This document shows, piece after piece, positions 1-8,056 of a stretch of DNA of 64,000 bases. Under the pieces are notes generated by a model. The model ran no database searches and had not been told where the DNA came from. It saw only the letters and a program-made list of their open reading frames with translations. The number at the start of each line of letters is the position of its first letter. Position 1 is the first letter of the stretch. The position numbers and the translations under genes are program-made. This stretch comes from Hyphomicrobiales bacterium (lineage in GTDB: Bacteria; Pseudomonadota; Alphaproteobacteria; Rhizobiales; JACESI01): the NCBI GenBank assembly GCA_013911885.1, contig JACESI010000003.1, positions 1 to 64,000 on the forward strand, given 5' to 3'.

Positions 1-2376
1 GGCAGAGATCGTGCGGCCCACGCGGACGCGTTATCTGCTTCAATTGGTGTCGCACTCGAGGCGGCTCGCGCCCAACTCGGAGCGCGGGCGACCGCCGTGG
101 CCGAGGGCGTGCCGGGTTTCTATTTACAAATAGAATTTCCCGCCGGTGAGAAGGCGGTAATCGATCAACTCGGCAACAGACAAAAGCAGATTGAGGTAGT
201 AGCCGTTCGCGAGCCGACGGCAGAAAACCCCTCAGTGACCGCCACTGTTTTCGTACCGGCCACAGCCGAGGCGTACTACCAAGAAAAGGTAGAAGCCTAT
301 CGGACGGAGGAAACGCGAACGGGCCGTCCCAAGAACGAACCGCTGATTGCGCGGATGGAGGTTGTTCGTTTGGCGACGGCAAGATCGTTGTTCACCGACA
401 ACGACGCACTCTTTCCTATCGGCGATGGTGCAGTCTGGTGGGAAATCTGGCTTCGAGACGGACATCGGGATGTCTTTTCGCGGATGGCTGCGAGATTGAA
501 CCTTGAAGTCAAGGACCACGCCGTTCGCTTTCCTGAACGCGAGGTTGTGCTCGTTCTTGCAAACATCGAATCCATTGACAGTTTGGTGGCATACAGCGAC
601 GTGGTCGCAGAGCTTCGGCGAGCGAAAGACACTCCCGCCTTCTTTATGGGGCTCGAAGGCGGCGAGCAGCGTGAATGGAGCGATGAGGCACTCGCCCGCC
701 TGACGCCGCCTGCTGATGCAAACGTCGCCGTTTGCATTCTGGATAGCGGTGTCACACAAGCTCACCCACTTCTGTCACCGGCTTTGGACGTTGCTGATCT
801 TCATACGACCAATCCTGACTGGGGAACGGCAGATTCAGCGATGCAATGGCGGGGCCACGGGACAGCTATGGCCGGAACGGCTCTTTACGGAGATTTGGTT
901 CCGGTTCTAACCGGCGGCGACGCCATCGTTCTCACTCATCGTCTGGAAAGCGTCAAAATCTTGCCGCCGAATGGCGTGGCAGATAATGAGCCTGACCTCT
1001 ATGGCGCGATCACTGCTGAAGCGATTGCACGCGCCGAAATCCAGGCACCGAACCGCAGACGGGCTATTGCGCTGGCGGTGACGAGCGAAAGCTCGATGCG
1101 CGGAAAACCGTCTTCGTGGTCGGCTGCGATCGATCAGCTTTGCTTTGATCCCGACAATCGCCGGTTACTCATCGTTTCGGCAGGTAACATCCGTGTTGAG
1201 TTAATGCCAGCCGATCATCTGGTTCGGAATGACTTGGAGTCGGTCGAAGACCCTGCGCATGCCTGGAATGCCCTCACCGTGGGTGCCTTCACGGAGAAAG
1301 TTGATCTCATCGATCCGGCTTTGGCGGGATGGTCCGCGATTGCACCGGCAGGGGAATTGTCGCCTCGCAGCCGAACGTCAGTGACGTGGGAGCGCCAATG
1401 GCCTGTCAAACCCGATGTGGTTATAGAGGGCGGGAACCTTGCATCAAACGGAGTGCTTCCAGGCGATCCCGTTGACGATTTGCAATTGCTGACGACGCAC
1501 AATCGACCGAACGATCGAGCCTTCAACACGATCGGAGATACCAGCGCGGCAACCGCCCTTGTGGCAAGGCTTGCCGGTGCGATCCTGGCGACCCGAACAA
1601 GGCTTTGGCCTGAAACGGTTCGCGGCCTGATCGTTCATTCCGCCGAATGGACTCCAGCGATGCGTGCTCGCATCGATGCATGCAACGGCAGGAAGGGTCA
1701 GATCCACTCGCTTGTGCGACGTTACGGATACGGCGTTCCCGACTTGGGTCGAGCGCTTTTGTCCGCTCAGAACGATCTGACTTTGATGGTCGAGGACGCT
1801 TTCACGCCATTCAACAAGGAGGGCAGCGCGTCCGTTAAGACGCGAGACATGAAGGTGCATCAGCTGCCTTGGCCGAATGACGTTCTCGCTCAACTCGGCG
1901 ACGCCCACGTCGAGCTTCGCGTCACGCTGTCGTATTTCATCGAACCGAATCCGGGCGAGCGCGGCTGGACTCGACGCCACCGATACGCGTCGCATGGTCT
2001 TCGATTTGCTGTGAAAAAAGCGACCGAGTCGCTCGACGATTTTCGGGCTCGCGTCAACGATGCCGCGAGGGACGAGGAAGAGGGCGAGGCTGCGGGGGGC
2101 GGCGCCGGAGGTGATGAGTGGCTTCTTGGTCCGAAGTACCGCGATCAAGGTTCGCTTCACTCGGACTTCTGGTCTGGTACGGCGGCCGATCTTGCCCAAC
2201 GCGACGCGATAGGCGTCTTCCCGGTTGGCGGCTGGTGGAAAGAGAAACCTTACCTCGAAAAATGGGACACCGAAGCCCGATATGCCTTGATTGTCACGAT
2301 CAAGGCTCCTGGCGTTGAAGTTGATATCTACACGCCAGTTGAAACCAAGATCGCGATCGCCGCTGAGATCGGGTGA
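1..2376 (+). CDS. ietS: Subtilisin-like serine protease (S8), IetS-type defence protease, 5'-truncated by window edge
   Basis: The frame is open from base 1, so the true start lies off the left edge; the first methionine-type codon at 97 is internal. The peptide read before it (GRDRAAHADALSASIG) resembles the N-terminal helix seen in S8 peptidases that are paired with AAA+ ATPases. The catalytic triad is complete: Asp in CILDSGV (codon 742-744), His in RGHGTAMAG (856-858) and Ser in GDTSAAT (1543-1545); VSAGN near 1180 supplies the oxyanion Asn. The roughly 200 residues ahead of the Asp have no signal peptide and the C-terminal 250 residues form an extra domain, so this is a cytoplasmic protease and not a secreted subtilase. 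Family knowledge: such proteases act with an upstream AAA+ ATPase in the IetAS anti-phage system. The partner is not visible here, so the assignment is inference from architecture and from the integrase next door. It converges with the integrase, 36 bp apart. Confidence 0.75.
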   Translation, partial: GRDRAAHADALSASIGVALEAARAQLGARATAVAEGVPGFYLQIEFPAGEKAVIDQLGNRQKQIEVVAVREPTAENPSVTATVFVPATAEAYYQEKVEAYRTEETRTGRPKNEPLIARMEVVRLATARSLFTDNDALFPIGDGAVWWEIWLRDGHRDVFSRMAARLNLEVKDHAVRFPEREVVLVLANIESIDSLVAYSDVVAELRRAKDTPAFFMGLEGGEQREWSDEALARLTPPADANVAVCILDSGVTQAHPLLSPALDVADLHTTNPDWGTADSAMQWRGHGTAMAGTALYGDLVPVLTGGDAIVLTHRLESVKILPPNGVADNEPDLYGAITAEAIARAEIQAPNRRRAIALAVTSESSMRGKPSSWSAAIDQLCFDPDNRRLLIVSAGNIRVELMPADHLVRNDLESVEDPAHAWNALTVGAFTEKVDLIDPALAGWSAIAPAGELSPRSRTSVTWERQWPVKPDVVIEGGNLASNGVLPGDPVDDLQLLTTHNRPNDRAFNTIGDTSAATALVARLAGAILATRTRLWPETVRGLIVHSAEWTPAMRARIDACNGRKGQIHSLVRRYGYGVPDLGRALLSAQNDLTLMVEDAFTPFNKEGSASVKTRDMKVHQLPWPNDVLAQLGDAHVELRVTLSYFIEPNPGERGWTRRHRYASHGLRFAVKKATESLDDFRARVNDAARDEEEGEAAGGGAGGDEWLLGPKYRDQGSLHSDFWSGTAADLAQRDAIGVFPVGGWWKEKPYLEKWDTEARYALIVTIKAPGVEVDIYTPVETKIAIAAEIG

Positions 2377-2412
2377 CGCCGGTAAGAGGCGTGCACCTTC
2401 TGCCCTTTTTTC

Positions 2413-3618
2413 TTACTGGGTGGCAGACGCCAAGGGAACGAGCCGAGGCTTCGCCCGCAGCATATCGCCGACCTGTTCAAGCCCGGCGCGAAGGGGATCA
2501 TCGAGAAGGTGGGCGTAGCGCTGGGTGGTCTGAACCTGCGTATGGCCGAGGAGCTTGCCGATCATCGGCAGCGTCATGCCGCCCGAAACGAGCAGCGACG
2601 CGAAAGTGTGGCGCAGATCATGGATGCGGACGGCGGGCAGATCGGCCTTCGCCCGGACATCTTCCCAGAACCGCTTGATGTCCTGAAGCGGTTTGCCTTC
2701 CGCCTCGCCGGGAAACACCCATTCGCAATCTTCGGGTACACGCAGCCGGATCGTGCGCAGCAGCGCGGCGGCGGACGCGCTGATCGGCGCGCGATGAAGG
2801 CGGCGCTGCTTCGTGGTGGCGGCGGGTTTGATCCAGACGGCGGCGTCGAGATCGAATTGATCCCAGCGTGCGCCGAGCACTTCGCCGCGTCGCGCGCCGG
2901 TGAGCAGGATCAGGCGCACCGCATCGGCGGCGCGCCGGTTCGGATGGGCATCGAGCGCAGCGGACAGCCGCCCGATTTCCTCGGTTGAGAGATAGCGATC
3001 CCGGGGCGCTTCGGCATTCCGGGCGAAACCGGCAGCGGGGTTGTCGGTGCGGATGCGCCAGCGGACGCTCAAGTTGAACATCTTGCGCAGGATTTCCCCG
3101 AGGCGGTTCGCCCGCACCGGCGTCGGCTTGCGGCCTCGCTTGCCCGTTGTGCCACCAGCGATCTGGCGCAGCAGCCGATCCACATCATCGGGCTGGATCT
3201 CCGCCGCCTTGCGTGGTCCCCAGGCAGGCTCGACCAGCTTGTGCAGCATCGACGCCTGATCGTCGCGGTTGCGCTTCGCAAGCTTGGCGGCGTGTTCTTC
3301 GAGATAGCGGTCGATAAGTGGCCGAACGTTCGGCGACTCCCGGGCCTCGTCCCGTTCGGCCATCGGATCGCGGCCCTGATCAATCTCGCGCTTGAGGCGC
3401 TTGGCTTCTTCCCGAGCGGCGGTGACCGACCAATCCGGCCATGCGCCGATGGTGAGACGGCGTTCCCGCGCCTCGATCCGATAAGTCAGGATGAAGGCGC
3501 GCGTGCCGCCGCTGGTGATGCGCAAGCCGAAGCCGACAACCTCCTCGTCATAGACGATGATGTTCTTCTGCTTCGGCTGAAGCCCTTTCACGCTGCGTTC
3601 GGTGAGATGCGCCTTCAT
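2413..3618 (-). CDS. P4-like tyrosine integrase (DUF4102 arm domain + phage integrase domain)
   Basis: A 401-aa complete site-specific recombinase. Residues 1-90 form the DUF4102-type arm-binding domain (DEEVVGFGLRI, LTYRIEARERRLTIG), about 95-205 the core-binding domain, and 206-380 the catalytic domain. The catalytic residues are all present: R243 (TGARRGEV), K270, H333 and R336 (HDLRH), H359 (LLGHT) and the nucleophile Y368 (TQRYAHL). It would integrate or excise an island at a tRNA or similar site. Its 5' end faces the tRNA-fMet gene 372 bp away, across a region with a perfect 18-bp palindrome and paired GTGTCCG repeats that are candidate arm or core sites. It probably mobilises the segment carrying the IetS-like protease. 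No frameshift or missing residue is visible, so it may still be active. Confidence 0.93.
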   Translation of the reverse strand: MKAHLTERSVKGLQPKQKNIIVYDEEVVGFGLRITSGGTRAFILTYRIEARERRLTIGAWPDWSVTAAREEAKRLKREIDQGRDPMAERDEARESPNVRPLIDRYLEEHAAKLAKRNRDDQASMLHKLVEPAWGPRKAAEIQPDDVDRLLRQIAGGTTGKRGRKPTPVRANRLGEILRKMFNLSVRWRIRTDNPAAGFARNAEAPRDRYLSTEEIGRLSAALDAHPNRRAADAVRLILLTGARRGEVLGARWDQFDLDAAVWIKPAATTKQRRLHRAPISASAAALLRTIRLRVPEDCEWVFPGEAEGKPLQDIKRFWEDVRAKADLPAVRIHDLRHTFASLLVSGGMTLPMIGKLLGHTQVQTTQRYAHLLDDPLRAGLEQVGDMLRAKPRLVPLASATQ

Positions 3619-3747
3619 GCTTTCGACCCTTTCCGCAGCACTCAGCCGCGGTCATTTCCGGTCAGCAAGATGCTCTCCGCGCTTCTCCCGATGAATGGCG
3701 GGAACGGGCGCAAACCGGGCGGAAAGGGCAGGCGCGGATAGGCGCTG

Positions 3748-3788
3748 CGCTCCTCCGGAGGAGCGATTTCGTGTCCGCACTGTGTCCG
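3748..3788. promoter_or_regulatory. Palindrome plus paired GTGTC repeats; candidate integrase binding/attachment region
   Basis: A perfect 18-bp palindrome, CGCTCCTCCGGAGGAGCG (3748-3765), is followed after five bases by GTGTCCGCACTGTGTCCG (3771-3788), two GTGTCCG units 11 bp apart. A related pair, GTGTCAACACTGTGTCAAC, occurs at 4132-4150 on the other side of the tRNA. Paired short direct repeats next to the int gene are what arm-type integrase sites look like. Function is inferred from position only. The rest of the 3619-3946 stretch has no gene that I can support. Confidence 0.4.
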
Positions 3789-3946
3789 TCGCCCTCCCGG
3801 TTTCGAACGACGGTTCGCGCCTTGTTCCGCCGCCGAATGCGCATTCTGCTCCGATTGCTCCGGCCCGGAGCAGGTGCGGTTCGCATTCCTATCCCGCGCG
3901 CCGACAGGCAAGAATCCCGAATAACATCAATCTGTTACAAAAGGGG

Positions 3947-3975
3947 TTGCGTTTGCGTGCTGCGACGCATACAAG
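3947..3975 (+). promoter_or_regulatory. Sigma70-type promoter of tRNA-fMet
   Basis: TTGCGT (3947-3952) and TACAAG (3970-3975) are separated by 17 bp. Transcription would begin near 3982, nine bases before the mature tRNA 5' end. Confidence 0.6.
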
Positions 3976-3990
3976 CCCGTCACACCTTGA

Positions 3991-4067
<77 letters not shown>

Positions 4068-4094
4068 AATATATACGCGTTATCAAACGCTTAT

Positions 4095-4123
4095 GCGCCG
4101 CCCTCCGGGGCGGCGTTTGCGTT
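4095..4123 (+). terminator. Terminator of tRNA-fMet
   Basis: GCGCCGCCCTCCGGGGCGGC folds into a GC-rich hairpin with a 4-nt loop, followed by a T-rich stretch (TTTGCGTTT). It begins 28 bp after the tRNA 3' end. Confidence 0.7.
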
Positions 4124-4131
4124 TCTGCGCC

Positions 4132-4174
4132 GTGTCAACACTGTGTCAACAAAACGCTGGCGGCCCGTGTCAAC
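4132..4174. repeat. Three GTGTCAAC direct repeats after the tRNA
   Basis: GTGTCAAC occurs at 4132, 4143 and 4167. The first two are 11 bp apart, the same phase as the GTGTCCG pair at 3771 and 3782 upstream of the integrase. They look like integrase arm sites or a former element end. They lie just before the 3' end of the HEPN-domain gene. Confidence 0.4.
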
Positions 4175-4193
4175 GGATGGCGCCGAGTCGCGG

Positions 4194-5555
4194 CTACGTC
4201 GAAAGCTGTTTCGGGTCGTTCGATGTCGGCTTTGCAGCTGCCCAGTCGATACAGGCGAGAAGGCATAGCCGAGCGAACTGCTCGGAGAGGCTCTTTGTGC
4301 CGCTCCAATCGTGGCCAAGCTTCGTGTTTGTTCCATGGATCGTACGGCTGCGGCCTTCGCTGTAGATTTCGTCTACTGCGGACTTCAACGTCGGACCGTC
4401 AGGTCGAATAGGACTCATCTCCTGCAGTCCCAGCCGTGCAGTGATGAGACGCTTGATGCCGGCCGATTTGCCACCACAGGCAAGCGCATCAAGCGTCGCG
4501 GTAAATTTCACGATCCCCATCAGCGTCACGCTCTCCCGACAGCCTTCGTGGAACCATAGCAACGCCTGAGCAAGGGTGTTGAGCATGTCTCGTCGAGATT
4601 GGCCGCGCGCAGGATCAATAACGTAGTCTAGGACTTCCGCGACGCCGCCGAAGAATGATGAGTTTTGTGACAACAGCGCTTCCCACTCGCCATCTTTGAG
4701 CCATGGTCCGTGCGGCATGTGCGACCTGCTCGATTTCGGAAGCACGGTCTTTCCCGGGACGAAGGTGAGTGCCCTTTGCCGATGTAGACGGCGGTCGTAC
4801 AGAAGGTTCATTCCTTCGAGAGCGCGTGATGGCGTGGTCCAGAGGAGAGCTATGGCCGCAAGCGCTAGGCGTGCTGTGGTGAGCGCGCGTTCCCGTGCTG
4901 CGTCGGGCGCCAGGCCAACCGTGACGACACTGCACACGAATGGGCATGTGCCGACGACATCGATGATGTCTTTTTCAATGATGCTGTCGGTCGAGGCCTT
5001 TCGTTTCTGCAGCTTCTTCCCAGACCAAGATTGCTCAATTCGGCGCTGCGTGGTTTTCGAAACCGCCCCCTCCGAACACTTCCGTTCAAGCCAGCCGGCC
5101 CGAGGTTCGAAACGCACTGGTCCGATCGCAAATGGCTTGACCGTTGAATTCCCGAAAAGAGTGCAACCGAACGCGTTTTCGCGTGTGCCGGATTGCCCGA
5201 TGTGCTTCGTGACACTTGAGCGAACGTTTTCGAGGACTTGTTTCGCATTCTGATCAATTGGGTCGTCCAAGTCGATCATTGCGAGTGCCGGTCCGAAGGA
5301 AGCGCGAACCATCTTTCGCCACTCTGCCAACATATACTTTGAAGTCAAAGACGGATCTTGAGCGATAAGCTGATCAGCCACGCGTTGGATGGCATCATCA
5401 ATCTCCTGAGAGACCACGATTGATCGTCCATCTCCTACGCCAATCATGCGAGGGAACGGAAATGGATCGTTCTCGTCGCAATACGGCCAGGGGGCCGTTT
5501 GGAGCCGGATCAGCTCCTTCAATACTGTCGATATGAGGTCGGAGATCTTCGCCAT
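4194..5555 (-). CDS. HEPN-motif protein, candidate defence/toxin RNase of unknown family
   Basis: A 453-aa protein that I cannot place in a named family. Its C-terminus carries an Apea-like HEPN signature: IYSEGRSRTIHG holds the RxxxxH motif at R402-H407, preceded by a helical region with LNTLAQALLWFHE and LMGIVKFTATLDAL, the usual arrangement of HEPN RNase folds. The N-terminal 300 residues contain no other motif that I recognise; a hydrophobic patch near residues 225-240 (ARLALAAIALLW) is more likely a buried helix than a membrane span. Start: ATG at 5555 with GAGGTAAC about seven bases upstream. Family knowledge: HEPN proteins of this size act as RNases in abortive infection or as toxins. 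The position between the tRNA-fMet 3' side and a phage relic supports a mobile cargo or defence role, but function is inference. Confidence 0.7.
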   Translation of the reverse strand: MAKISDLISTVLKELIRLQTAPWPYCDENDPFPFPRMIGVGDGRSIVVSQEIDDAIQRVADQLIAQDPSLTSKYMLAEWRKMVRASFGPALAMIDLDDPIDQNAKQVLENVRSSVTKHIGQSGTRENAFGCTLFGNSTVKPFAIGPVRFEPRAGWLERKCSEGAVSKTTQRRIEQSWSGKKLQKRKASTDSIIEKDIIDVVGTCPFVCSVVTVGLAPDAARERALTTARLALAAIALLWTTPSRALEGMNLLYDRRLHRQRALTFVPGKTVLPKSSRSHMPHGPWLKDGEWEALLSQNSSFFGGVAEVLDYVIDPARGQSRRDMLNTLAQALLWFHEGCRESVTLMGIVKFTATLDALACGGKSAGIKRLITARLGLQEMSPIRPDGPTLKSAVDEIYSEGRSRTIHGTNTKLGHDWSGTKSLSEQFARLCLLACIDWAAAKPTSNDPKQLST

Positions 5556-5601
5556 GAAGCATTGTTACCTCATGGCGCGATTTCAAGCCAACGATTTGGT
5601 A

Positions 5602-5940
5602 TCAACCAGCCACGGTCCCCACGCCATCCAGCCGCACGGCGACGCTGGTGATGCCGTTCCCGGCGGCCTCTGTCGCGATGCCCACGGGGAAACGCACGGT
5701 GCCCGGCACGTTGATGTTCTTGGCCGTGTTGTCCCACGCAACGCGTGCGCCGACCGTCAGAACCGCAGCGGTGGCTTTCGGCAACAGAGAGACGCCGGTG
5801 GTTGCCAGTTCGACTGGTTCGCCCACGGCCGCCGCATAGGCAGCGATACCGAAGACGTTACCCACGATCCCCCCCCCGCCAGCGGCAATCCCGCCTGCGG
5901 GAGCGGGTTCGCCGCGGGCGGTTTCGCGGGTGGTGGCCAT
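5602..5940 (-). pseudogene. DUF2190-type phage capsid decoration (cement) protein, stranded remnant
   Basis: A 112-aa alanine/glycine-rich reading frame. From GGIVGNVFGIAA through GEPVELATTGV, LLPKATAA, VAWDNTAKN and FPVGIATEAA it follows the DUF2190 family, small proteins found on phage heads. The first 25 residues do not match the family's normal N-terminal strand (usually a TLT-APYAVASG-like stretch) and are encoded next to a run of nine C/G bases at about 5867-5875, so the 5' end was probably replaced or frameshifted. No other head, tail or portal gene is nearby. I read it as a fossil of a prophage that once occupied this site. It may still be translated as a complete frame. Confidence 0.6.
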
Positions 5941-6035
5941 GTTTTCAGGGTTTTTCAGTTTGGCATTGCGAAACTTGCGCAGCGTGCGGTCCGGCCGAGG
6001 GCTACTCGAAACTTTCGACAGACTGGGTTGCAGGG

Positions 6036-6506
6036 CTACTCACGGTTCGAAGGAGCGCGGCCCCACCCGATTTCCAGCGCTTCCCTCAGTTTTTTCACTG
6101 TGTCTTGCCCCATGCGTTCTGCGAGCGCGCGTTCGACTTCGTCAAGCGCGCCGCGGGCGTCGGTTGCAAACTGCATTCCGCGGTCTGTCATCACGACGAT
6201 CTTTTGGTTGCGTCGTTGCGAATCGTCTTCAAGCCGAAGGAACTCCAGAGATTGCAGTTCTCGCAGAGTCTTGGAGATGGCTTGCCGCGACACCTGCATT
6301 CGTTGCGCGATCTGCGCGGCATGGGTTGCGCCGCAGTCCAGATTTCCGAACAAGATCAGATGTGGCTCCGTGACGTCCCCGTAACCGCGCGTGCGCAATC
6401 GCTCGAGCAAGCTTCGCAGGACGGACTTCGATGCCGCCTCGAGCAGCACCGTCAGCGGCTCCGTCAATTCTTCAGCACTCTCGAGTGTTGTAAACTTTGT
6501 TGACAT
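6036..6506 (-). CDS. MarR-family transcriptional regulator
   Basis: A 156-aa winged-helix regulator. The helix-turn-helix reads CGATHAAQIAQRMQVSRQAISKTLRELQ in two steps, roughly residues 58-85, followed by the wing LEDDSQRRNQKIVVMTDRG, as in MarR proteins. The flanking helices would form the dimer interface. It is divergent from a membrane protein gene 54 bp away, and its own start codon lies inside one arm of an inverted repeat, which implies autorepression and control of the neighbour. The signal it senses is unknown. Confidence 0.9.
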   Translation of the reverse strand: MSTKFTTLESAEELTEPLTVLLEAASKSVLRSLLERLRTRGYGDVTEPHLILFGNLDCGATHAAQIAQRMQVSRQAISKTLRELQSLEFLRLEDDSQRRNQKIVVMTDRGMQFATDARGALDEVERALAERMGQDTVKKLREALEIGWGRAPSNRE

Positions 6507-6544
6507 GATGCTTCCAGCGCGCGTATATCGTCAACCAAGTTTAC
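6490..6544. promoter_or_regulatory. Inverted-repeat operator shared by the divergent MarR and membrane protein genes
   Basis: GTAAACTTTGTTGAC (6490-6504) and GTCAACCAAGTTTAC (6530-6544) are inverted copies matching at 14 of 15 positions. Each arm is itself an imperfect palindrome, GTAAAC-N3-GTTGAC, the size of one MarR dimer site. The left arm reaches into the MarR start codon; the right arm ends 16 bp before the other gene's ATG. Confidence 0.7.
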
Positions 6545-6560
6545 ATCACCGGAGCGCGGC

Positions 6561-7370
6561 ATGACCAGTCTCAATCATATCCTTCGGCTTAACGCAGCAA
6601 GCTGCATTGGCTTTGGCGCGGTTCTCGTCATCAATCCTACTGCGGTTGGGGCTTTTTTGGGCTCCGTGCCAGCGCAGTTGGTGCTCGCTATCGGCGCTGT
6701 TCTTCTGGTCAATGGCGCACACCTGATCCTCGCTTCCTTGCGAGCTATCCCCATCAAAGCAGAGGTGTTGTGGTTTTCCATCGGCGATCTGGTCTGGTGG
6801 TTGGGCTCTATCGGGTGCATCGCGACCAGTCTTTGGATAACGACACCATCGGGGACTGTGATTGCCTTTCTCGTTGCGATGGCCGTCGCCGGTCTGGGAG
6901 TCGCCCAGCTTGCGGTACTTGGCGCGTCGCAGGGCAGTCGGCCGGCACCTGATCACTGGCATCGGATCGGCCAATCGTGGCTTTCACTGCCGCTTTGGGT
7001 GAAATTGTGGCTATTTGCTCTGAATGCCGTTTTCCTCGCTGCACCCGTTTTTTTGCCTTGGGCGAACGCCAGCGTCATCTTGATCGCATATGCAGCCTGC
7101 GGACCGCTTCTGCTCGCCTTTGCGGTCTTCGAGGGTGGGTTGTCCCGTATCATGGGGATTGGCCATCTGGTGCCATGGATGCCGCTGCTGGGCTGGCTGG
7201 TATACTGGCTGGCTGTAGCTGATACCTCTCTGCTGACCTTGCTTTATGTGTCGCTTCTGACCGCCATGATCTCCGTCTGCCTTGCATTGGATATCTACGA
7301 CATTCTGAGATGGCTTCGCGGCGAAAGAGACATCCTTATGGCCTCCAACAATGCCGCCGCTCTCGGTTGA
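6561..7370 (+). CDS. Polytopic membrane protein of unknown function, probable MarR target
   Basis: A 269-aa protein with about eight hydrophobic segments, for example IGFGAVLVINPTAVGAFLG, LVLAIGAVLLVNGAHLILA and LLLAFAVFEGG, and a short basic C-terminal tail (RWLRGERD). The pattern looks like two successive four-helix halves. I do not recognise a transporter signature. The start ATG at 6561 follows GGAG by seven bases. It is read away from the MarR gene through a shared operator, so expression is probably induced when MarR lets go; a role in export of, or resistance to, a small molecule is possible but unproven. Confidence 0.75.
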   Translation: MTSLNHILRLNAASCIGFGAVLVINPTAVGAFLGSVPAQLVLAIGAVLLVNGAHLILASLRAIPIKAEVLWFSIGDLVWWLGSIGCIATSLWITTPSGTVIAFLVAMAVAGLGVAQLAVLGASQGSRPAPDHWHRIGQSWLSLPLWVKLWLFALNAVFLAAPVFLPWANASVILIAYAACGPLLLAFAVFEGGLSRIMGIGHLVPWMPLLGWLVYWLAVADTSLLTLLYVSLLTAMISVCLALDIYDILRWLRGERDILMASNNAAALG

Positions 7371-7650
7371 GACCTCTAACGAAGAGTCTGCTTCTTTACC
7401 CAGTTCGCCACAATCAACCCCTCACAACCTCGCCGCCTTCGCGTGTCTCTGTTCGCACCGAGGGCAGATGACCCCGCTTCAACTGCGGCGTAGCCTGACT
7501 TCACCAAAGCATTGAAATTAAAACACTTTTTGAAGCCGTCTCGATTTGGGTGAAGGGCGGGTGGAAAGAGACGCGGGGCGTTCAGAGACCGATTTCGGCG
7601 GAAACGTCAGTCTCCGAAAGTCGGATGGCCTCGTTAAACCCCTTTGAAAC
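7371..7650. other. Non-coding stretch with a possible decayed reading frame
   Basis: No gene with start and ribosome site is visible. On the minus strand a frame of about 50 codons without a start, from about 7533 to the TAG at 7376-7378 (…NALVKSGYAAVEAGSSA… to …VANWVKKQTLR), is open and has protein-like composition, so it may be a fragment of a lost gene. Otherwise I see nothing here. Confidence 0.25.
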
Positions 7651-7677
7651 AAAAGAAAAAAGGCCCCAATCGGGGCT
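7651..7677 (-). terminator. Terminator of tRNA-Ser
   Basis: On the minus strand AGCCCCGATTGGGGCC forms a 6-bp GC stem with a 4-nt loop and is followed by TTTTTTCTTTT. It begins about 26 bp after the tRNA 3' end. Confidence 0.85.
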
Positions 7678-7702
7678 CTTGGACGGATACAGTGTCTGAA
7701 TG

Positions 7703-7792
7703 TGGCGGACAGACAGGGATTCGAACCCTGGAGACGGTTCCCCGTCTACACACTTTCCAGGCGTGCGCCTTCGACCACTCGGCCACCTGTCC
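7703..7792 (-). tRNA. tRNA-Ser(GGA)
   Basis: A 90-nt class II tRNA. The acceptor stem pairs GGACAGG with TCTGTCC, followed by G and encoded CCA. The anticodon loop CTGGAAAG gives GGA, a long variable arm (GACGGGGAACCGTC) follows, and the T arm is CAGGGTTCGAATCCCTG. Confidence 0.95.
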
Positions 7793-7852
7793 GCATTTTT
7801 CAGGCTGGATAGGTTCCAGCCGGTCGGAGAGAAGCGCTAACGTCTCTCTGGA

Positions 7853-8056
7853 TCATGCCATTGGCCTACTGCCGACACCGAAGCGGCAGTCACCGGCGCG
7901 CACTATACCGATCAAAGAGGCGAAGGCAAGCGCGATTATTGCCCAGCAAAAGGTTGCATTGTCAGTTTTATTCCATATCTCAGACTTGTTCTGATTTGCA
8001 TTTTCGAACAGATGGCTTATCTGATGGTAATCCCCGATTAGCCAAAGAGATTTCAT
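7853..8056 (-). CDS. Possible small membrane protein, 67 aa (doubtful)
   Basis: The frame starts at an ATG whose complement overlaps the start codon of the gene at 8055 on the other strand. Residues about 39-57 ([19 protein letters not shown]) are a credible membrane helix, and the polar N-terminal half has ordinary composition. A weak purine-rich stretch precedes the ATG. Real divergent genes rarely overlap at their start codons, so this may be chance. Confidence 0.25.
   Translation of the reverse strand: MKSLWLIGDYHQISHLFENANQNKSEIWNKTDNATFCWAIIALAFASLIGIVRAGDCRFGVGSRPMA

Noticed and set aside
5997..6043. Repeated AGGGCTACTC (35 bp apart) as attachment-site direct repeats
   Set aside because: Only about ten bases, too close together to bound an element, and one copy overlaps the end of the MarR gene.
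5446..6384. A 312-aa plus-strand reading frame
   Set aside because: It is antisense to the DUF2190 relic and the MarR gene and reads as low-order Arg/Ser/Cys-rich sequence.
7644..7994. A 116-aa frame over tRNA-Ser
   Set aside because: It includes the whole tRNA and its terminator on the opposite strand.
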